NCBI RefSeq assembly: GCF_000224145.3
Contig: NW_004190423.2
Coordinates: 338,267 to 402,266, forward strand
Origin: Ciona intestinalis
Taxonomy: Eukaryota > Chordata > Ascidiacea > Phlebobranchia > Cionidae
DNA length: 64,000 bases
Direction of reading: 5' to 3'
The notes beneath the pieces are model-generated. The model saw only the letters and a program-made list of their open reading frames with translations, had not been told where the DNA came from and ran no database searches. Below are positions 34,653 through 46,767 of this stretch, one piece after another; the first letter of the stretch is position 1, and the number at the start of each line of letters is the position of its first letter. The translations under genes were made by a program, and so were the position numbers.

Positions 34653-37600
34653 ATGAAAGAAAAATCAAAAACCGCCGCCCGAAGCCGCAGAGAGAAGGAG
34701 AATTCTGAGTTTTCTAAACTCGCGAAGATGTTGCCTCTACCGTTGGCTATATCTACACAACTAGACAAAGCGTCGATAATTCGATTAACAGCAAGTTATC
34801 TGAAGATGAGACATGTTTTGCCTGAAGGTATTATGGTAGTACATGTATTGTAGGTTGGGGCAAGATGGTACATGTTTCATCTGATTTTTCTGACCCGTTT
34901 GGTGTAGCAAAGCAAGAATATTTACAGAATCATAAAACCGCATTCTCAGGACTCTAAAAGAACGTTTTTAATTGTTCAAAACATGATTAAGAAATATTGT
35001 ATAGCTCGACAATGAGCATGAGGTGTATGAATACACCATGTGCGTCTGGTGTATAGGAAGATACCTATGATATAAATCAACAGTGAGCATGAGATGTATA
35101 AATACACCATGTGTGTCTGGTGTATAAGAAGATACTTATGTTATAACTCGACAGTGAGCATGAGGTGTATAAATACACCATGTGTGTCTGGTGTATAAGA
35201 AGATACTTATGTTATAACTCGACAGTGAGCATGAGATGTATGAATACACCATGTGTGGCTGTTTTAAAACAAGGTCCCGTGTTATAACTTGACAAAATCT
35301 TACAAACAACGTATATAAAATTCAATATCGATTTCAAACCATAAACACATCAAATGTCCGCAACGTTAGAGGCAAAATGACTGCAGTATTAGAATAAACG
35401 TAAGTCCACACAAATAGACTACAAACCAGAGGATGCTCTTTATACAGATAAGTCGCCGTATTAGACTGGCAGTAACTCTATACCCCATTCAAGTTATTTC
35501 ATACAATTGACTGACTTAGATAGATGGGTTAGATTGGAACTAAATGGCGATTGTATAAAGCGGAGCGGCGATTATGGATGGGGGTAAAGAGAGTTACTAT
35601 CCTATATACGTTGTATTGTATATGGCGAACTAAACTCATGATCAGCAGATTTTTCGGACAGTAACTTGGTGGATAGTAACCTCTTTTACACTGATGATGG
35701 ACCAAGTTACTGTCCGAAACATCTGCTGACCACGAGTTTAGTATCCATTCATTATTACCATTATTACGTCATAAACACTTAGAAACACCCCCGTTTATCG
35801 CGCTTTTTATCTCCCACAACAATGACCTCTATGACGCATAATGACCGTTGTACTTGACGTTGATAGTGACCTCATAATCGAACCGTTACCGAACAAACAC
35901 CGACAAAGAATTCAAAGCGAGTTGACTCTTTGATCCTAATTTAAAACACACAAATACTAGGTTTTACCCCTTTTTAGCTGAAATTTAACAAAAACAACTA
36001 AAAATTAATTTAAAAACGACCAGATATCCTTAAAGTGCATAAAATTTGATTTTATAGCAAAGAATATGAATTATGGTATATTTTAGAATATGTGATAATG
36101 GGTTTTCAGAAATCTGATTGTGAAGTCACGAATTATTCATTGTGACGCGGTTTAAACTCTTTGTTACGTTACGGGGATCAATGTAATGTTTCTAATCCTG
36201 GTATTTTGATGGGGAAAGTACGGGATATTTTGTTACGGCGAGTTAGGAACTTTTATGCGTTATATGCGGCTCGACCGCTGTTGGCTTCGCGTTCAGGGCG
36301 CGGTCACGTCGTGTACTCTATTGCCTAATAGTTTTGCAAAACGTAATAAACTGGTTGGGGGCTAAGGCGCAACACGGGCCACTTGTTGGTAGACCGTAGC
36401 GAAAACTTAAGACTGTCTATGTTTGCACAGGGGTCTCCATTTTCGTATAAAACGCATCGGCCATATAGCGATCCAGACGCCGGGTTTCGGATCAGGTTTT
36501 CCCGCGGCGACCACGGTCATTGACCCGATGTATTTGCCCAGATTGGTCGACGGATAACGGGCGGAAACTTGACGGCTGTCGCTTTTAATAAATCTGCAAA
36601 CAGAAACCTAAATCCGAGCACTTTAGGGACCGTTTGAAGTCGAAACGCCAGAAATGCAAGGAACTTTTAAAAACATCAAAGAAAGAATAGTTCTGGGGAA
36701 AATTTTTAAAAAGCTGAAAATTTGTATATTTTTTTCAGTGCTCTTCGGTAAATTTTTGTACAAAGACTTCTTATTTTTAAATTAATAATTTACTTTATTA
36801 TATTTTTAAAATATGTAAGCGCGTGGTTTTTGATTGCCTATTTTTCTTAGATCCTATAACCATATTTTGTGCTAATAGTATTCCATCTTACCCCACAGCA
36901 ATAAAATATTATAATTGTCATATTTTATTCCCGTTCAGTTGGTTTAACAAATTTTTGCAAGCCTTTGTTTCGTCATTAGTCATTGTGACGTCACAATACC
37001 CCGTTCGCACCTGTGCAAATGAACAGCACGGCGATTCAATTGTTACGTCATAGTTGAGCTTTGCGTCAGAGCGTCCAGCGCGTATTGTGACGTCACAAGA
37101 GCATATGTCCATTACAATGATGTTGTGTTAGCATGGATTAGCGACCGCGGGCGAATGTTTGAGGAAAGAATTAATTCTGACGCTTTCCGGGCGGTAAAAT
37201 AACTGAACGCAAACTGTAAGCGGTGAAGACACGCGAAACCTCAATTTTTAAGCAGATTGGGCAAAAGATTTTACAGGTGTGTTTTAACGTAGGCACTAAC
37301 ATATAGTGCTGTGGGGTAAGATGGATACCGTTAGCACATAATATCCCATATTTCCTAATTGTGTTTTTAACAGTTAACAACGCTCTTTTAAAGTCGTGAG
37401 GATACGGTTAGTTAATGCCAAAAAAATAGGAATACCAGCTTAAAAATACGTCTTTTACATATAGTTGACAGTTAGTTTTGTATATATGAATACACCACTT
37501 AGCGGAAGAAGGATTAACTACTTAGTGACACTCGGCACAACTTGGCGACACGCGAATTGTGACAACCTCTCACGGGGATTTATTTTTGTTATTTCAACGT

Positions 37601-40600
37601 CGCATTCGAACACCTGGATTTATTTTGTCCCCGATTTTCTCACGCCCACTTTATTTAACACACACGTGATGTCGCTGTTAATCCAACAGAAAATACCATT
37701 GATGACGACATGAAAGCTATTGTTCCGTCACAAGCCGAAATCAAAACACAACTTATTCAAAGCTGGACTAATAAATCAGGAAGGGGTTATAAACCGTTCT
37801 ATATATGATCGAGCTCCTATAAGCCTAAATCGTGTAACGCAATAGATCAAGACTTTGGGTTAAAAGCCGGAGTTAGCCCATTAACCTAGTCCTATAGTAT
37901 ACCGGCGATAACATGAAAAATAGCGAATTTTAAAGGTTAATGTTAAATGAATAGACTCCTTAAGACATCTTATTTTGTCTTAGACTTAAAGAGTCTATGG
38001 TTAAATGCTTAAGCCGCAACGTACGCCCATATACAAAATACCCCCTGCGTGTTTTAACGACTGCCGTTTTGCTGCTAATTCCCTTCTCATCGTTGATTTA
38101 ATTATTTTGCTCTTCGCAACTGTATTCAACAAGAGATATGATAAAACTTATGTTATGGTATCCCCATTTCTAACCGGCGTAGAGTAAATGCATCGAAAAG
38201 CCGCATAAAAATAATATTCCAACGTTACAGACCCGCCTAGCCCACCGTACACTCACTGTACATGGCCACGTGGAGCTTACTGCGGTGGGATTCGAACCCA
38301 AGAAAAGGCGTTCCTTGCCTCGCACCTTCTACAGTGCATGGATGGCTTCATATTCGTGTTGGGAGCGGATGGGAAGATTATGTATATGTCGGAGACTGTG
38401 TCAGGACACTTGGGACTTTCACAGGTAATACGTCATAGTGTGTGACGTCATGATAAATAATGACGTCATTTTATCATGGCATGACGAAAAGAAATAAATA
38501 CCAACGTTATAGAATATAAGTAGACGAATCAATGACATTTTACGTGACGTCTTGACGAAATAAGGTTTGACGTAATTATTATGGGACGTCCTTACACAAA
38601 TGTACTACTATTGGTCGAATGTATACTGCTTCTTTTATAAGGTTAAACACTCATTTTATGCCGGGTTTACTTTTGCGTCGCCATTTTGTAAACAGACGCA
38701 CTCGAAGACGCTGAAGACTGTAACATATAGGAGAATGTAAGCAACACAAACGTATACCAATATAGCGCTGCTTATGTATCAAATAAATCTTGTAGTTTCT
38801 GTGTATGTAGCCCATGCATATGTAGCCTATGTATATACTAAAGCTCTAATTGAGCTTTTTTTTACAAGTTCTGTATATATTTTGTTCTAGGTTGAATTGA
38901 CAGGCAACAGTATATACGAGTACATTCATCCAGGCGATCATGACGAAATGAAGGCTGTTCTAACTGCCCCACCACCTCCCTGCATTGTAAGCTGTTACTT
39001 TTGATACGCTAAACTCCCCAAACCAATTTTAAACGTATAATTTTCAACCGTATGCAAATACAACGACTGTATAAAGATATGCAAACTACAAAAGCTTCAG
39101 CAACTCGACTGTGGGCATTATTCAAGTTCCACCCACGACTAGAAATTTAAACAAATTCAAGACACTTACATTACCAACCGTATAACCACCGTTTTTTTAC
39201 CCAAGAACCCAAGCTACCCACAAGTCTGTCCCGAATACGAAGCCGAGCGTTGTTTCTTCACTCGCATGAAATGTGTGCTGGCTAAAAGAAACGCTGGTCT
39301 TACTAGTGGAGGTTACAAGGTAACATGGCTGTCTCTTATGAATCTAAATATTAAAAAAGCTTATTCACGAACAAAGTTACGTATACATGCTAACTTATAA
39401 GCGGGTACGAGGTGTATGAAACAGAACAACCACGTTATATCGACTGTCGTTGCCTCGCCATGTGGGGATGAATAAGTTACATACGTGGTAACTTATAAGC
39501 GGGCACGAGGTGTATGAAACAGAACAACCACGTTATATCGACTGTCGTTGCCTCGCCATGTGGGGATGAATAAGTTACATACGTAGTAACTTGTAAGCGG
39601 GTACGAGGTGTATAAAACAGAACACCCGTGTTATAACGACTGTATTTTCGCGTGTTGCGACGACAAGATAGTGAAGTTACATTTATTCAAATATTTAATA
39701 AAAGTAAATACATTGTATGTGCGTAAATCCAAGCCAAATTAGTTTATACTACGTCTTATAGCAAACTACAATTCTTATTCTAACAAACCATACAACAACA
39801 TCAGGTGATTCACTGCACTGGTTACATAAAGATACGTTACTTTATGTTCGATCAATACGATGGCAGTGGAGGAGGGTGCTATCATAACGTGGGGGTGCTG
39901 GCGTTGGGGCAGTCCCTACCTGCTACGTCACTCACTGACGTCAAACTGTATTCGAATATGTTCATGTTTCGCGCAAGCCTCGATTTCAAGCTGATATTTA
40001 TGGATCAACAGTGAGTGTGTTAAAGTGGGCTGACTTTTACATGTCATACGAGTGTCACAATTTAGTATAATGAGCTTCTGGTGTATTACGAAGCACCCAT
40101 GTTATAGTAGGGTGGGACTTTTCATTCTGTTTTCTCGTCACATTTAATAATAAACAAAGACCATATGCGTTTGGTCTACAATAAATCACCCATGTTATAA
40201 TAAGGTGAAGTAAGATGGGACGCGTTTTCATTCCTAGTAGTAAACAAACAGTATTTACAATGTTTTATAACCATATCCTCATGACTGTAATAGAGTGTTA
40301 ATTATTTAAAAAAAGACCAGAAAATATAAAATAATATGTTTAAACAATACCCATCTTACCCCACAGTTTTGTATACAGCTCGACAGCGAACATGATCTAA
40401 CATATACTTCATAACTACAACATAAAACCATTATATATTCACAGAGTGTCGTCGCTACTGGGTTTTGAACCGCAAGACTTAATAGAAAAGACATTATATC
40501 ATTACGTTCACGCAGGCGACCTGTTCCATCTAAAGGAATCCCACCAGAAACGTAAGAACCACGTGAAACAAACGCATCATATAGAATGCCAAGTGCGACG

Positions 40601-42561
40601 TAACGCGATCGCTTCTACTGTGACGTATGAATGGGCGTCTATTTGTTCATAGATAAAGTTGCGATGTGCACAGCTGATTCTAATTAACGTCGATTATGAC
40701 GTAACAGCCGGGGATCTCATAAAAACTTTATATAAAGATAAAATATCTTGTTCTCTTTTTCATGTATGACGTAATCGGTGACGTATATACAGTAGGTTGG
40801 GGTAATATGGTCCAAATATTCATGTTCAAAACGTGATCAGAAATTATGGGATGTTATGTGCTTATGGTATAGCCATCTTACCCCACAGTACTATATACAC
40901 ATCAACGTGTGTGGCCATTGTGATACAAAAATGACAACAAATATCAATTATAACCGCAAAGCATTTTAACACTAAAATTCATGGAAAAACTTACGAAAAA
41001 TATTTTATACCCATATATACATTACACGGTAACCATTTTGCCCCGCTTATACGTTACAGTGCTAAACAAGGGGCAAGTGAAGACGAAGTATTATCGCTTT
41101 CTCACCAGGCACGGGGGATGGGTGTGGGTGCAAAGTCACGTCACAATCGTCCATAACAGCAGATCGTCGCGTCCGCATTGCATTGTTAGCGTTAACTACG
41201 TCATAAGGTAAGCCAATTGAATGTGATTTGTAAAAGAGACTAGTACAGTATAAACTGTTCGTTGTAGACTTTTGTATGACGCGCATTTCGTGCCGACTTT
41301 GATTTTCGAATGAAAGGTTAGCACGCGCTTTTATTTGACATATTTTTTTCTAATTTCCTTGTTTTAGAAATTATGTTTTTTTTTGCAGTGACGTAGAGAA
41401 GCGAGACATTGTGATGTCACAACACCAAATAGAACCTTCCAAAGTCAACCATTTTAATGTGAAGTCGAGCGGTTCTAGTAGGAGCAAAAAGAGAAAAACG
41501 AAGAGCAAAGAGGAGAAAAAAGTTTACACCGGTCGATTACGTAATAGGGAAAAAACCACGAATTATTCCGAGTCGAGTCCTGACCTTGCTGTTGCTACGA
41601 ACGACGATGACGTAACGAATTACGTCACAAACGGGAATTCCCAAACTTCTGATAACGGAAGCAGTCCTAATGACGTCACGTATTACGAAAATGATAATTA
41701 CACGTCATCGAAAACAGTAGACACGTATGACGTAAGAGCTACGTCATCAAAAACCGTCGTACCACACGCAAATCCTACAGAGTCTAGTTATGAACATTAT
41801 AGAACTCACGAGCGCCATCTGACGGCTAGCGATCAGTACAGGTCGTACCATCATCACGTGTTATATCATTACCATCATCATCACCATCACGGGTTCACGA
41901 ACGAACCGTTTCACGAATCACGAGATGAAAGGAAACACTACAACCCATACACAGGTAAGGTATACAAGAAATGCTACCACGTATGTAACTTATTTATCCT
42001 CTCGTGGCGAGGCAACGACATTCGTTTTAACACGGGTGTTCTGTTTCATACACCTCGTGCCCGCTTATAAATTACCACATATGTAACTTTGTGGGTGATT
42101 GTTTTAATATAATTCGACAGCTGCTCTAAACGTCTCAAACTCAAACGCGTAAACTCTGGGCTAGTAGCAGGCGCGCTTATATTTACACCACAACCCATAT
42201 TTCAGGTCCTTGGAATGGATATCAGCAATATTACCCCTCAAGTGACGTCACACAAGTACCTCGACCAATCAAATCGCGAGAAAGCCCCGAACTTTGCAGC
42301 GACACCCAGTGTCCGAACGCTACCGGAAAATCCGAACGATGTGACGTCACAGAACGAAAAACAAACGAACGACGATACGCGAGAAGAAACTCTGTGACGT
42401 CATCGTGCCGTTTTGCCCCAAACCGGAAGCCGCCGTATATGACATCTTATGACGTCACAAATAATATGACGTACGACGCTAAATTAGCGGTACAGCAATT
42501 ACAAGCCGACAGAACGATCGCACATAGGCCAAGTTACCCTCCTTATCTTCACACGACTTAA
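34653..42561 (+). CDS. SIM: Single-minded (SIM) bHLH-PAS transcription factor
   Basis: SIM proteins pair with ARNT/Tango and bind TACGTG-type sites in the nucleus; in flies they direct CNS midline fate. Nine exons, all phases agreeing: 34653-34827, 38231-38424, 38891-38986, 39206-39319, 39805-40010, 40445-40551, 41060-41207, 41389-41954, 42206-42561, giving 653 residues. The bHLH covers about residues 1-55 ([33 protein letters not shown]). PAS-A begins near residue 90 ([38 protein letters not shown]). PAS-B holds [16 protein letters not shown] and [17 protein letters not shown]. The PAC part has [19 protein letters not shown] and [19 protein letters not shown]. These favour SIM over NPAS1/3. 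The C-terminal 300 residues are unconserved: Lys/Arg-rich, then many DVT/VT motifs and a His-run ([15 protein letters not shown]). The start ATG is the one giving the family N-terminus MKEKSK. Confidence 0.95.
34849..34998. mobile_element. Truncated MITE in SIM intron 1
   Basis: Starts GTAGGTTGGGGCAAGATGGT about 20 bases after the exon 1 donor and ends abruptly at the 71-bp array that follows. The right terminal repeat is missing. Confidence 0.65.
34999..35295. repeat. 71-bp minisatellite, about four copies, in SIM intron 1
   Basis: Minus-oriented units (AGTGAGCATGAGGTGTATGA) with more divergence than the other arrays. Confidence 0.85.
35450..35745. repeat. Nested fold-back sequence in SIM intron 1
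   Basis: Arms at about 35632-35671 and 35700-35741 are inverted copies (TCGGACAGTAACTTGGT against ACCAAGTTACTGTCCGA, with ATCAGCAGAT against ATCTGCTGAC), separated by about 28 bases. A second, weaker pair lies just left (AGTAACTCTATACCCCAT near 35468 against ATGGGGGTAAAGAGAGTTACT-like sequence near 35577). It could form long hairpins. It resembles no other repeat in the window. Confidence 0.7.
35746..38230 (+). promoter_or_regulatory. Rest of SIM intron 1; candidate regulatory intron with CpG-rich patch
   Basis: About 2.5 kb without exons. A patch at about 36230-36620 is clearly richer in G+C and CpG than its surroundings (ATGCGGCTCGACCGCTG, GTTCAGGGCGCGGTCACGTC, CGACGGATAACGGGCGG) and matches no repeat seen elsewhere here. 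A partial MITE lies at about 37301-37410, and a MITE end fragment at about 36880-36905. First introns of such factors often carry enhancers; that reading is inference. Confidence 0.4.
39370..39645. repeat. 98-bp minisatellite, about three units, SIM intron 4
   Basis: Minus-oriented units stepping 98 bp (AATAAGTTAC starts at 39471 and 39569). One copy carries ACATACGTGGTAAC, containing TACGTG. Confidence 0.9.
40195..40372. mobile_element. MITE, diverged, SIM intron 5
   Basis: Left TAATAAGGTGAAGTAAGATG, right ACCCATCTTACCCCACAGTT; the interior CTAGTAGTAAACAAACAGTA fits the family. Another end fragment (GTTATAGTAGGGTGGGAC) lies at 40104, and a further partial copy at about 40790-40897 in intron 6. 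Confidence 0.7.
41968..42185. repeat. 98-bp unit plus tRNA-like SINE remnant, SIM intron 8
   Basis: One plus-oriented unit (TTATTTATCCTCTCGTGGCG to CGCTTATAAATTACCAC) continues through ATGTAACTTTGTGGGTGATT into a worn block (about 42115-42185) resembling the SINE remnant at 10920-10985. Confidence 0.55.
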
Positions 42562-43399
42562 AACAGCACTTGCGAGATATGCAATAGTAAAAGCGCGAAT
42601 CGTTGTCAACCCAGCTGCAATCAACCTTGCGCCGAATTCTCGAATGTTCCTTATGACGTAATTGCACTTTATTACAACAAACCAAACCGTGACGTAATTT
42701 GTGATGACGTTAGCACTTCAAATTGACAACGGGCATAAGGTTAACAACAGAATAGCTTAGCTGACAATCAAAATTACTACCATAGTACCATATATATATA
42801 CACATATATATGTGTATTACATAAAAACTGCTCAGCAAGCACAAAGATAGCGTCATAAATACCATAAACATATGTTTAGGTATCTGTAATAACAGAAGCT
42901 TGAGTCAAATTTTTAACATCAATCATTAACATCATAGTTGTAGGTCAAAAGCTTGTATGTTAGATTAATAACTTGACTTGATTCGAAAACCAGAGAATTG
43001 GAAAAGTAAGTTGTAGCCGTAACACCAAGTAAGATAGAGATGCAGCAACATGCTTAGGAGTGGGATAAAAATAAGGAGCATTTTTGTTTCTTGCAAGAAA
43101 GTTGTTTCATCAGAAAGCATTTTAAGCAAGAGGAACTCCCAGAAACGGATGTTTCCAATCTGCTTAGGAATCTTCAGTGATGTCAGAAATAAAAATAAAA
43201 GCTTTCTATTGGAAGTGCAGAATATTTGTACCTTTTTGTCTAGAAGTAACATTTGCATGTTCAAAGAAAATATTTCCAGCAAAAAAGAGGAGCCCAGAAA
43301 GTTTTTTCCAAAACTAAGATAGCAAAAGATTCGCAAGAAAATAAGTATTTTTTCCTCGAAAAGAGTTTAAGTTGGAGAAAGAAAAAATAGAAAACTTCC
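42562..43399. other. Convergent 3' regions of SIM and VPS36
   Basis: These 840 bp lie between the two stop codons. They include alternating CATATATAT runs near 42790-42815 and a purine-rich stretch on the plus strand from 43040 to 43390. Open frames occur on both strands there (for example 42965-43336, minus), but they are Leu/Phe-rich readings of 3'UTR-like AT-rich sequence without a supportable product. Confidence 0.55.
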
Positions 43400-46300
43400 T
43401 CAAGCAGCTTTTGAAGCGAAAAGGTTAGGGAAAAATCGAAGTCCTTGATCCGAATCATCTCTGCATAGGAGTCCGGATGTTTCCGAGAGAAGAAGACGTT
43501 CTTTAGCGAGGAGGACGGAGATATCTACGATAGATGCAAGCTCCTCGGAACTAAGGCTCGTACTGTCGGTTACCTGGGGTGTAATGTGATAGTTGTAATG
43601 ATACAATATATATATTATACATATATATATTCATATGTACATACTTGAATGTAATTTAGAATAAAGTTTAATGTAATTATACAAAAATATATATACATTT
43701 ATGGATGGGATTTACAATCTATTAGAGATCTGGGATGAAATAATATACATTGTTTTGAAATGTGAATAAATAACAATATTTTGTACTCTGGTCACTGTAA
43801 AGTAGGTTTGAATAATACACAACTTGGTAAAACTACTCAACCCACTGGAGACTAAAAGAATAAAATACAATATCGTCAAGACATCAAGTAACGACAGTCT
43901 TCATAACTCGCTTATGAATAAAACAGAAATGCAAAACAAAGGCATGACTGTTCCGTTGTACTCTACCAAAATGTATGTTTAGGTAGATAGTTAAATGGGA
44001 GTAATAGTGGGTCAATTTTGGAGGGGCAATGACAGTCGTTATAACACGGGTGTTCTGTTTCATACACCTAGTGGGCCGCTACAAGTTACCACGTATGTAA
44101 CTTATTTATCCTCGCATGGCGATCAACGACAGTCGTTATAACACGGGTGTTCTGTTTCGTACACAGTTTACATATGTGGTTGTGTTTAAATAAAGTATTA
44201 CACAACGAACGACCAAAGTATAAAACACCAACCAGTTGAGTGGTTTGCTGAGTTACTTTCTCATCACTATGCGAGTCTGATTGTAGAACCATCACCCCTG
44301 TGTCGAACTGACGGAGTTTGATTGACAGGTTGAGGTGGGTAAGCATACGACAAGCGTTGAGGAGATCTTCAGGTGATAGAAGCTGTAATGGGGAGGGGGA
44401 AGGATTATAAATTAACCCTGGCCCGAAGAAGGTTTCTATGGCGTGGCTTGGTGTTAAACCTCACCCGTATGAAAGAGAAACCCACATAAATAACTACCAC
44501 ACACATAGACAACTCCCATTACCTCCATACCACGAGCTCTATTGATCCTACAGTAAGCATCTGTGAGTAGGATCATCCCACCAGCTTTATCAATCTGTGG
44601 AGCTAATGACTTGGACACCTCATGTGCTAGTTGTTGGTGGTAGTGGGTACCGGAACCATGGGTTTGTTTGGTCACAGGGTTGGGAATACCAAGGCTTAAT
44701 AAGTAAGATTTGAACTTTACGGTCTGGAATAAAAGAGTAAAGATTGATGTAACTTGTTTAATCTGGCATGGCGGGGCAATACAGGTCTTATTTTTCATAC
44801 ACCTCGTGCCCGCTTAGAAGTTACCACGCATGTAACTTATTTATCCTCGCGTGGCGGGGCAATGACAGTCGTTATAACACAGGTTTTCTTTTTCATACAC
44901 CTCGTGCCCGCTTACAAGTTACCACGTATGTAACTTATTTATCCTCGCGTGGCAGGGTAACGACAGTCGTTATAACACTGGTGTTTTGTTTCCAACACCC
45001 CTTACGAGTTACCACGTTTGGACCACTCATTTATGAATTACCACATATAGACACACTACAACACAAGCATAGACCAAAGTTAGTATAGACCAAGTTAGGA
45101 AACGGATTGTAAAACAACGAGTCTTGTTATCCATTGTCGCGCGTCTATGACGTCATAGACGCCACCATTACGGAGCCCACAGCATAGCATTTTACCATTG
45201 CTGGTTGCTGTTTTTCGCCTANNNNNNNNNNNNNNNNNNNNNNNNNNNNNNNNNNNNNNNNNNNNNNNNNNNNNNNNNNNNNNNNNNNNNNNNNNNNNNN
45301 NNNNNNNNNNNNNNNNNNNNNNNNNNNNNNNNNNNNNNNNNNNNNNAAACTTTTTTTTCACTTACAAAGACCTATTTCATCAAAGATTCAAATTATTCAC
45401 ACTGTTCATGTACTTTTATTTACTTGTTCATGTACTAAGGATTTTTGTATCTATTGCGACTTGTCAAGTCAACTCACATGTATGGCTTGTTGCATCTTAT
45501 GAGTAAACTCGACGTCCCCACCATGTTTGAAAGCAAACCTTACGAACCCATGTGAACTACGGGCTACAGGGCCGGGGGGTTTGTTGGTGGGCACAGCTTG
45601 CAAGTGTAAGGATACTTTCGCACTGTGGGAGGAAATGGGGAATTTGAAATTCAGGTTGTGTTCTTGTTTAAATTAACTTACAATAAGATAAAGTATAAGA
45701 TAAAGTCGCAGCTAGTTAAGCTGCTGTTTAGTTTGTAGACACTTAATTTATAGACACCGAGTCTAAGCGATTCTAGACACCACTGAGGCAGTTTATAGAC
45801 ATTCAATAACAGAGATTCTATTCTATAAGGGTGAGGTCTTCAGTGAAGCACACCGGAGACCTGTGATTTAGGCAAGAGTTGTCCATTACCCCAACATTGT
45901 ATATGCACATTATATATGGGTGAGTTCCTACAGCGAGGCACGCCATGGGACCTTTGGATTTAGGCAAGAGTTGTCCATTACCCAACATTGTATATGCACA
46001 TTCTATTCTATATGGGTGAGGTCCTACAGTGAGGCATGCCATGGGACCTGGGATTTAGGTCCGAGTTGGCCCATTACCCCAACACTGTATACGGACATTC
46101 CATTCTATATGGGTGAGGTCGCAACATAGAAGCCTTTAACACAAAGTGTCATCAATCTACCTTTTCCCGATCCCCCCTGCGTGCCTTTCACAGAACACGG
46201 CAAGACTCAGATGTAAAGAAATACAGACTTGTGAATTACTGCTGTCTATCCATGTTAGTTTATGTGAAGTGAGGTTAATGTTGCCGTCATCATAGCTCGT

Positions 46301-46767
46301 CTGTGCTTGGAAAGGTAGAAGATTAGTTACCTTACCAGGGTAAATAATGTAACAATAATATTATTTAGGTTTTCGAATACGATAGCGAAGATCAGAATAA
46401 AAAATGCTGGTTTAAACAACAAACCGGATTCTGCTGATTAAAAATAATGAACAACGATATTATGGAGTTCTCAGGGTACAAATATGAAGCTAAAATGTAG
46501 TAAATGGGCTCTACAGTCGGAGAATTTGACACTACTGAAGAATCCTCTGGTATGTGACAGATTAGGCTGATAGAAAGTGTTAGGGGTTGTTCTTTACTAG
46601 CACCGAGATTTTAACTTTTGTTTTAAAGCACAATAGATTTTGTCTTGTACGAATTATTACACACTACATACTTTTTGATCGCCATCGTAAATTCGGACGC
46701 CAACTTGGCTAAATAACTTCGTTTCTCCAGCTTCAATTCCACGATTAGACCAAATAAAACGATCCAT
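43400..46767 (-). CDS. VPS36: VPS36, ESCRT-II subunit (middle exon(s) missing at assembly gap)
   Basis: VPS36 links ESCRT-I, ubiquitinated cargo and phosphoinositides on endosomes during multivesicular-body sorting. Exons placed: 46672-46767 ([26 protein letters not shown]), 46161-46300 ([17 protein letters not shown]), 45478-45622 ([19 protein letters not shown]), 44523-44723 ([29 protein letters not shown]), 44233-44382 ([27 protein letters not shown]) and 43400-43573 ([28 protein letters not shown]). The first three make the GLUE domain; the last three make the EAP30 winged-helix domain. The helical linker expected between 45478 and 44723 is not found, and the N run at 45222-45346 lies there. 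The phases on both sides of the missing part are 0. Donor GTTGGT at 44232 is weak but keeps frame. Confidence 0.93.
44017..44165. repeat. 98-bp minisatellite, about one and a half units, VPS36 last intron
   Basis: Plus-oriented copies (CAGTCGTTATAACACGGGTG twice, near 44033 and 44130). The intron between 43574 and 44232 otherwise contains TATA-rich runs near 43605-43640. Confidence 0.88.
44752..45015. repeat. 98-bp minisatellite, about three units, beside the first gap
   Basis: Plus-oriented units (TAACTTATTTATCCTCGCGT repeated) inside the VPS36 intron next to the N run at 45222-45346. Repeats of this kind may explain the assembly break. Confidence 0.88.
45222..45346. other. Assembly gap (125 N) inside VPS36
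   Basis: Run of unknown bases. The linker exon(s) of VPS36 are missing between 44724 and 45477, so the gap probably hides coding sequence and its true size is unknown. Confidence 0.99.
45820..46120. repeat. 97-bp minisatellite, about three units, VPS36 intron
   Basis: Units with GGTGAGGTCCTACAGTGAGG and TTACCCCAACATTGTATATG lie directly 3' of the exon at 46161-46300, in the transcript's intron 2. Confidence 0.88.

Noticed and set aside
38283-38294. GGATTCGAACCC as a pol III B box
   Set aside because: It lies inside SIM exon 2 and is read as coding sequence (GGIRTQEK).
42965-43458. Open frames on both strands after the VPS36 stop
   Set aside because: AT-rich, Leu/Phe- or Lys/Ser-rich readings of 3'UTR-like sequence with no family resemblance.
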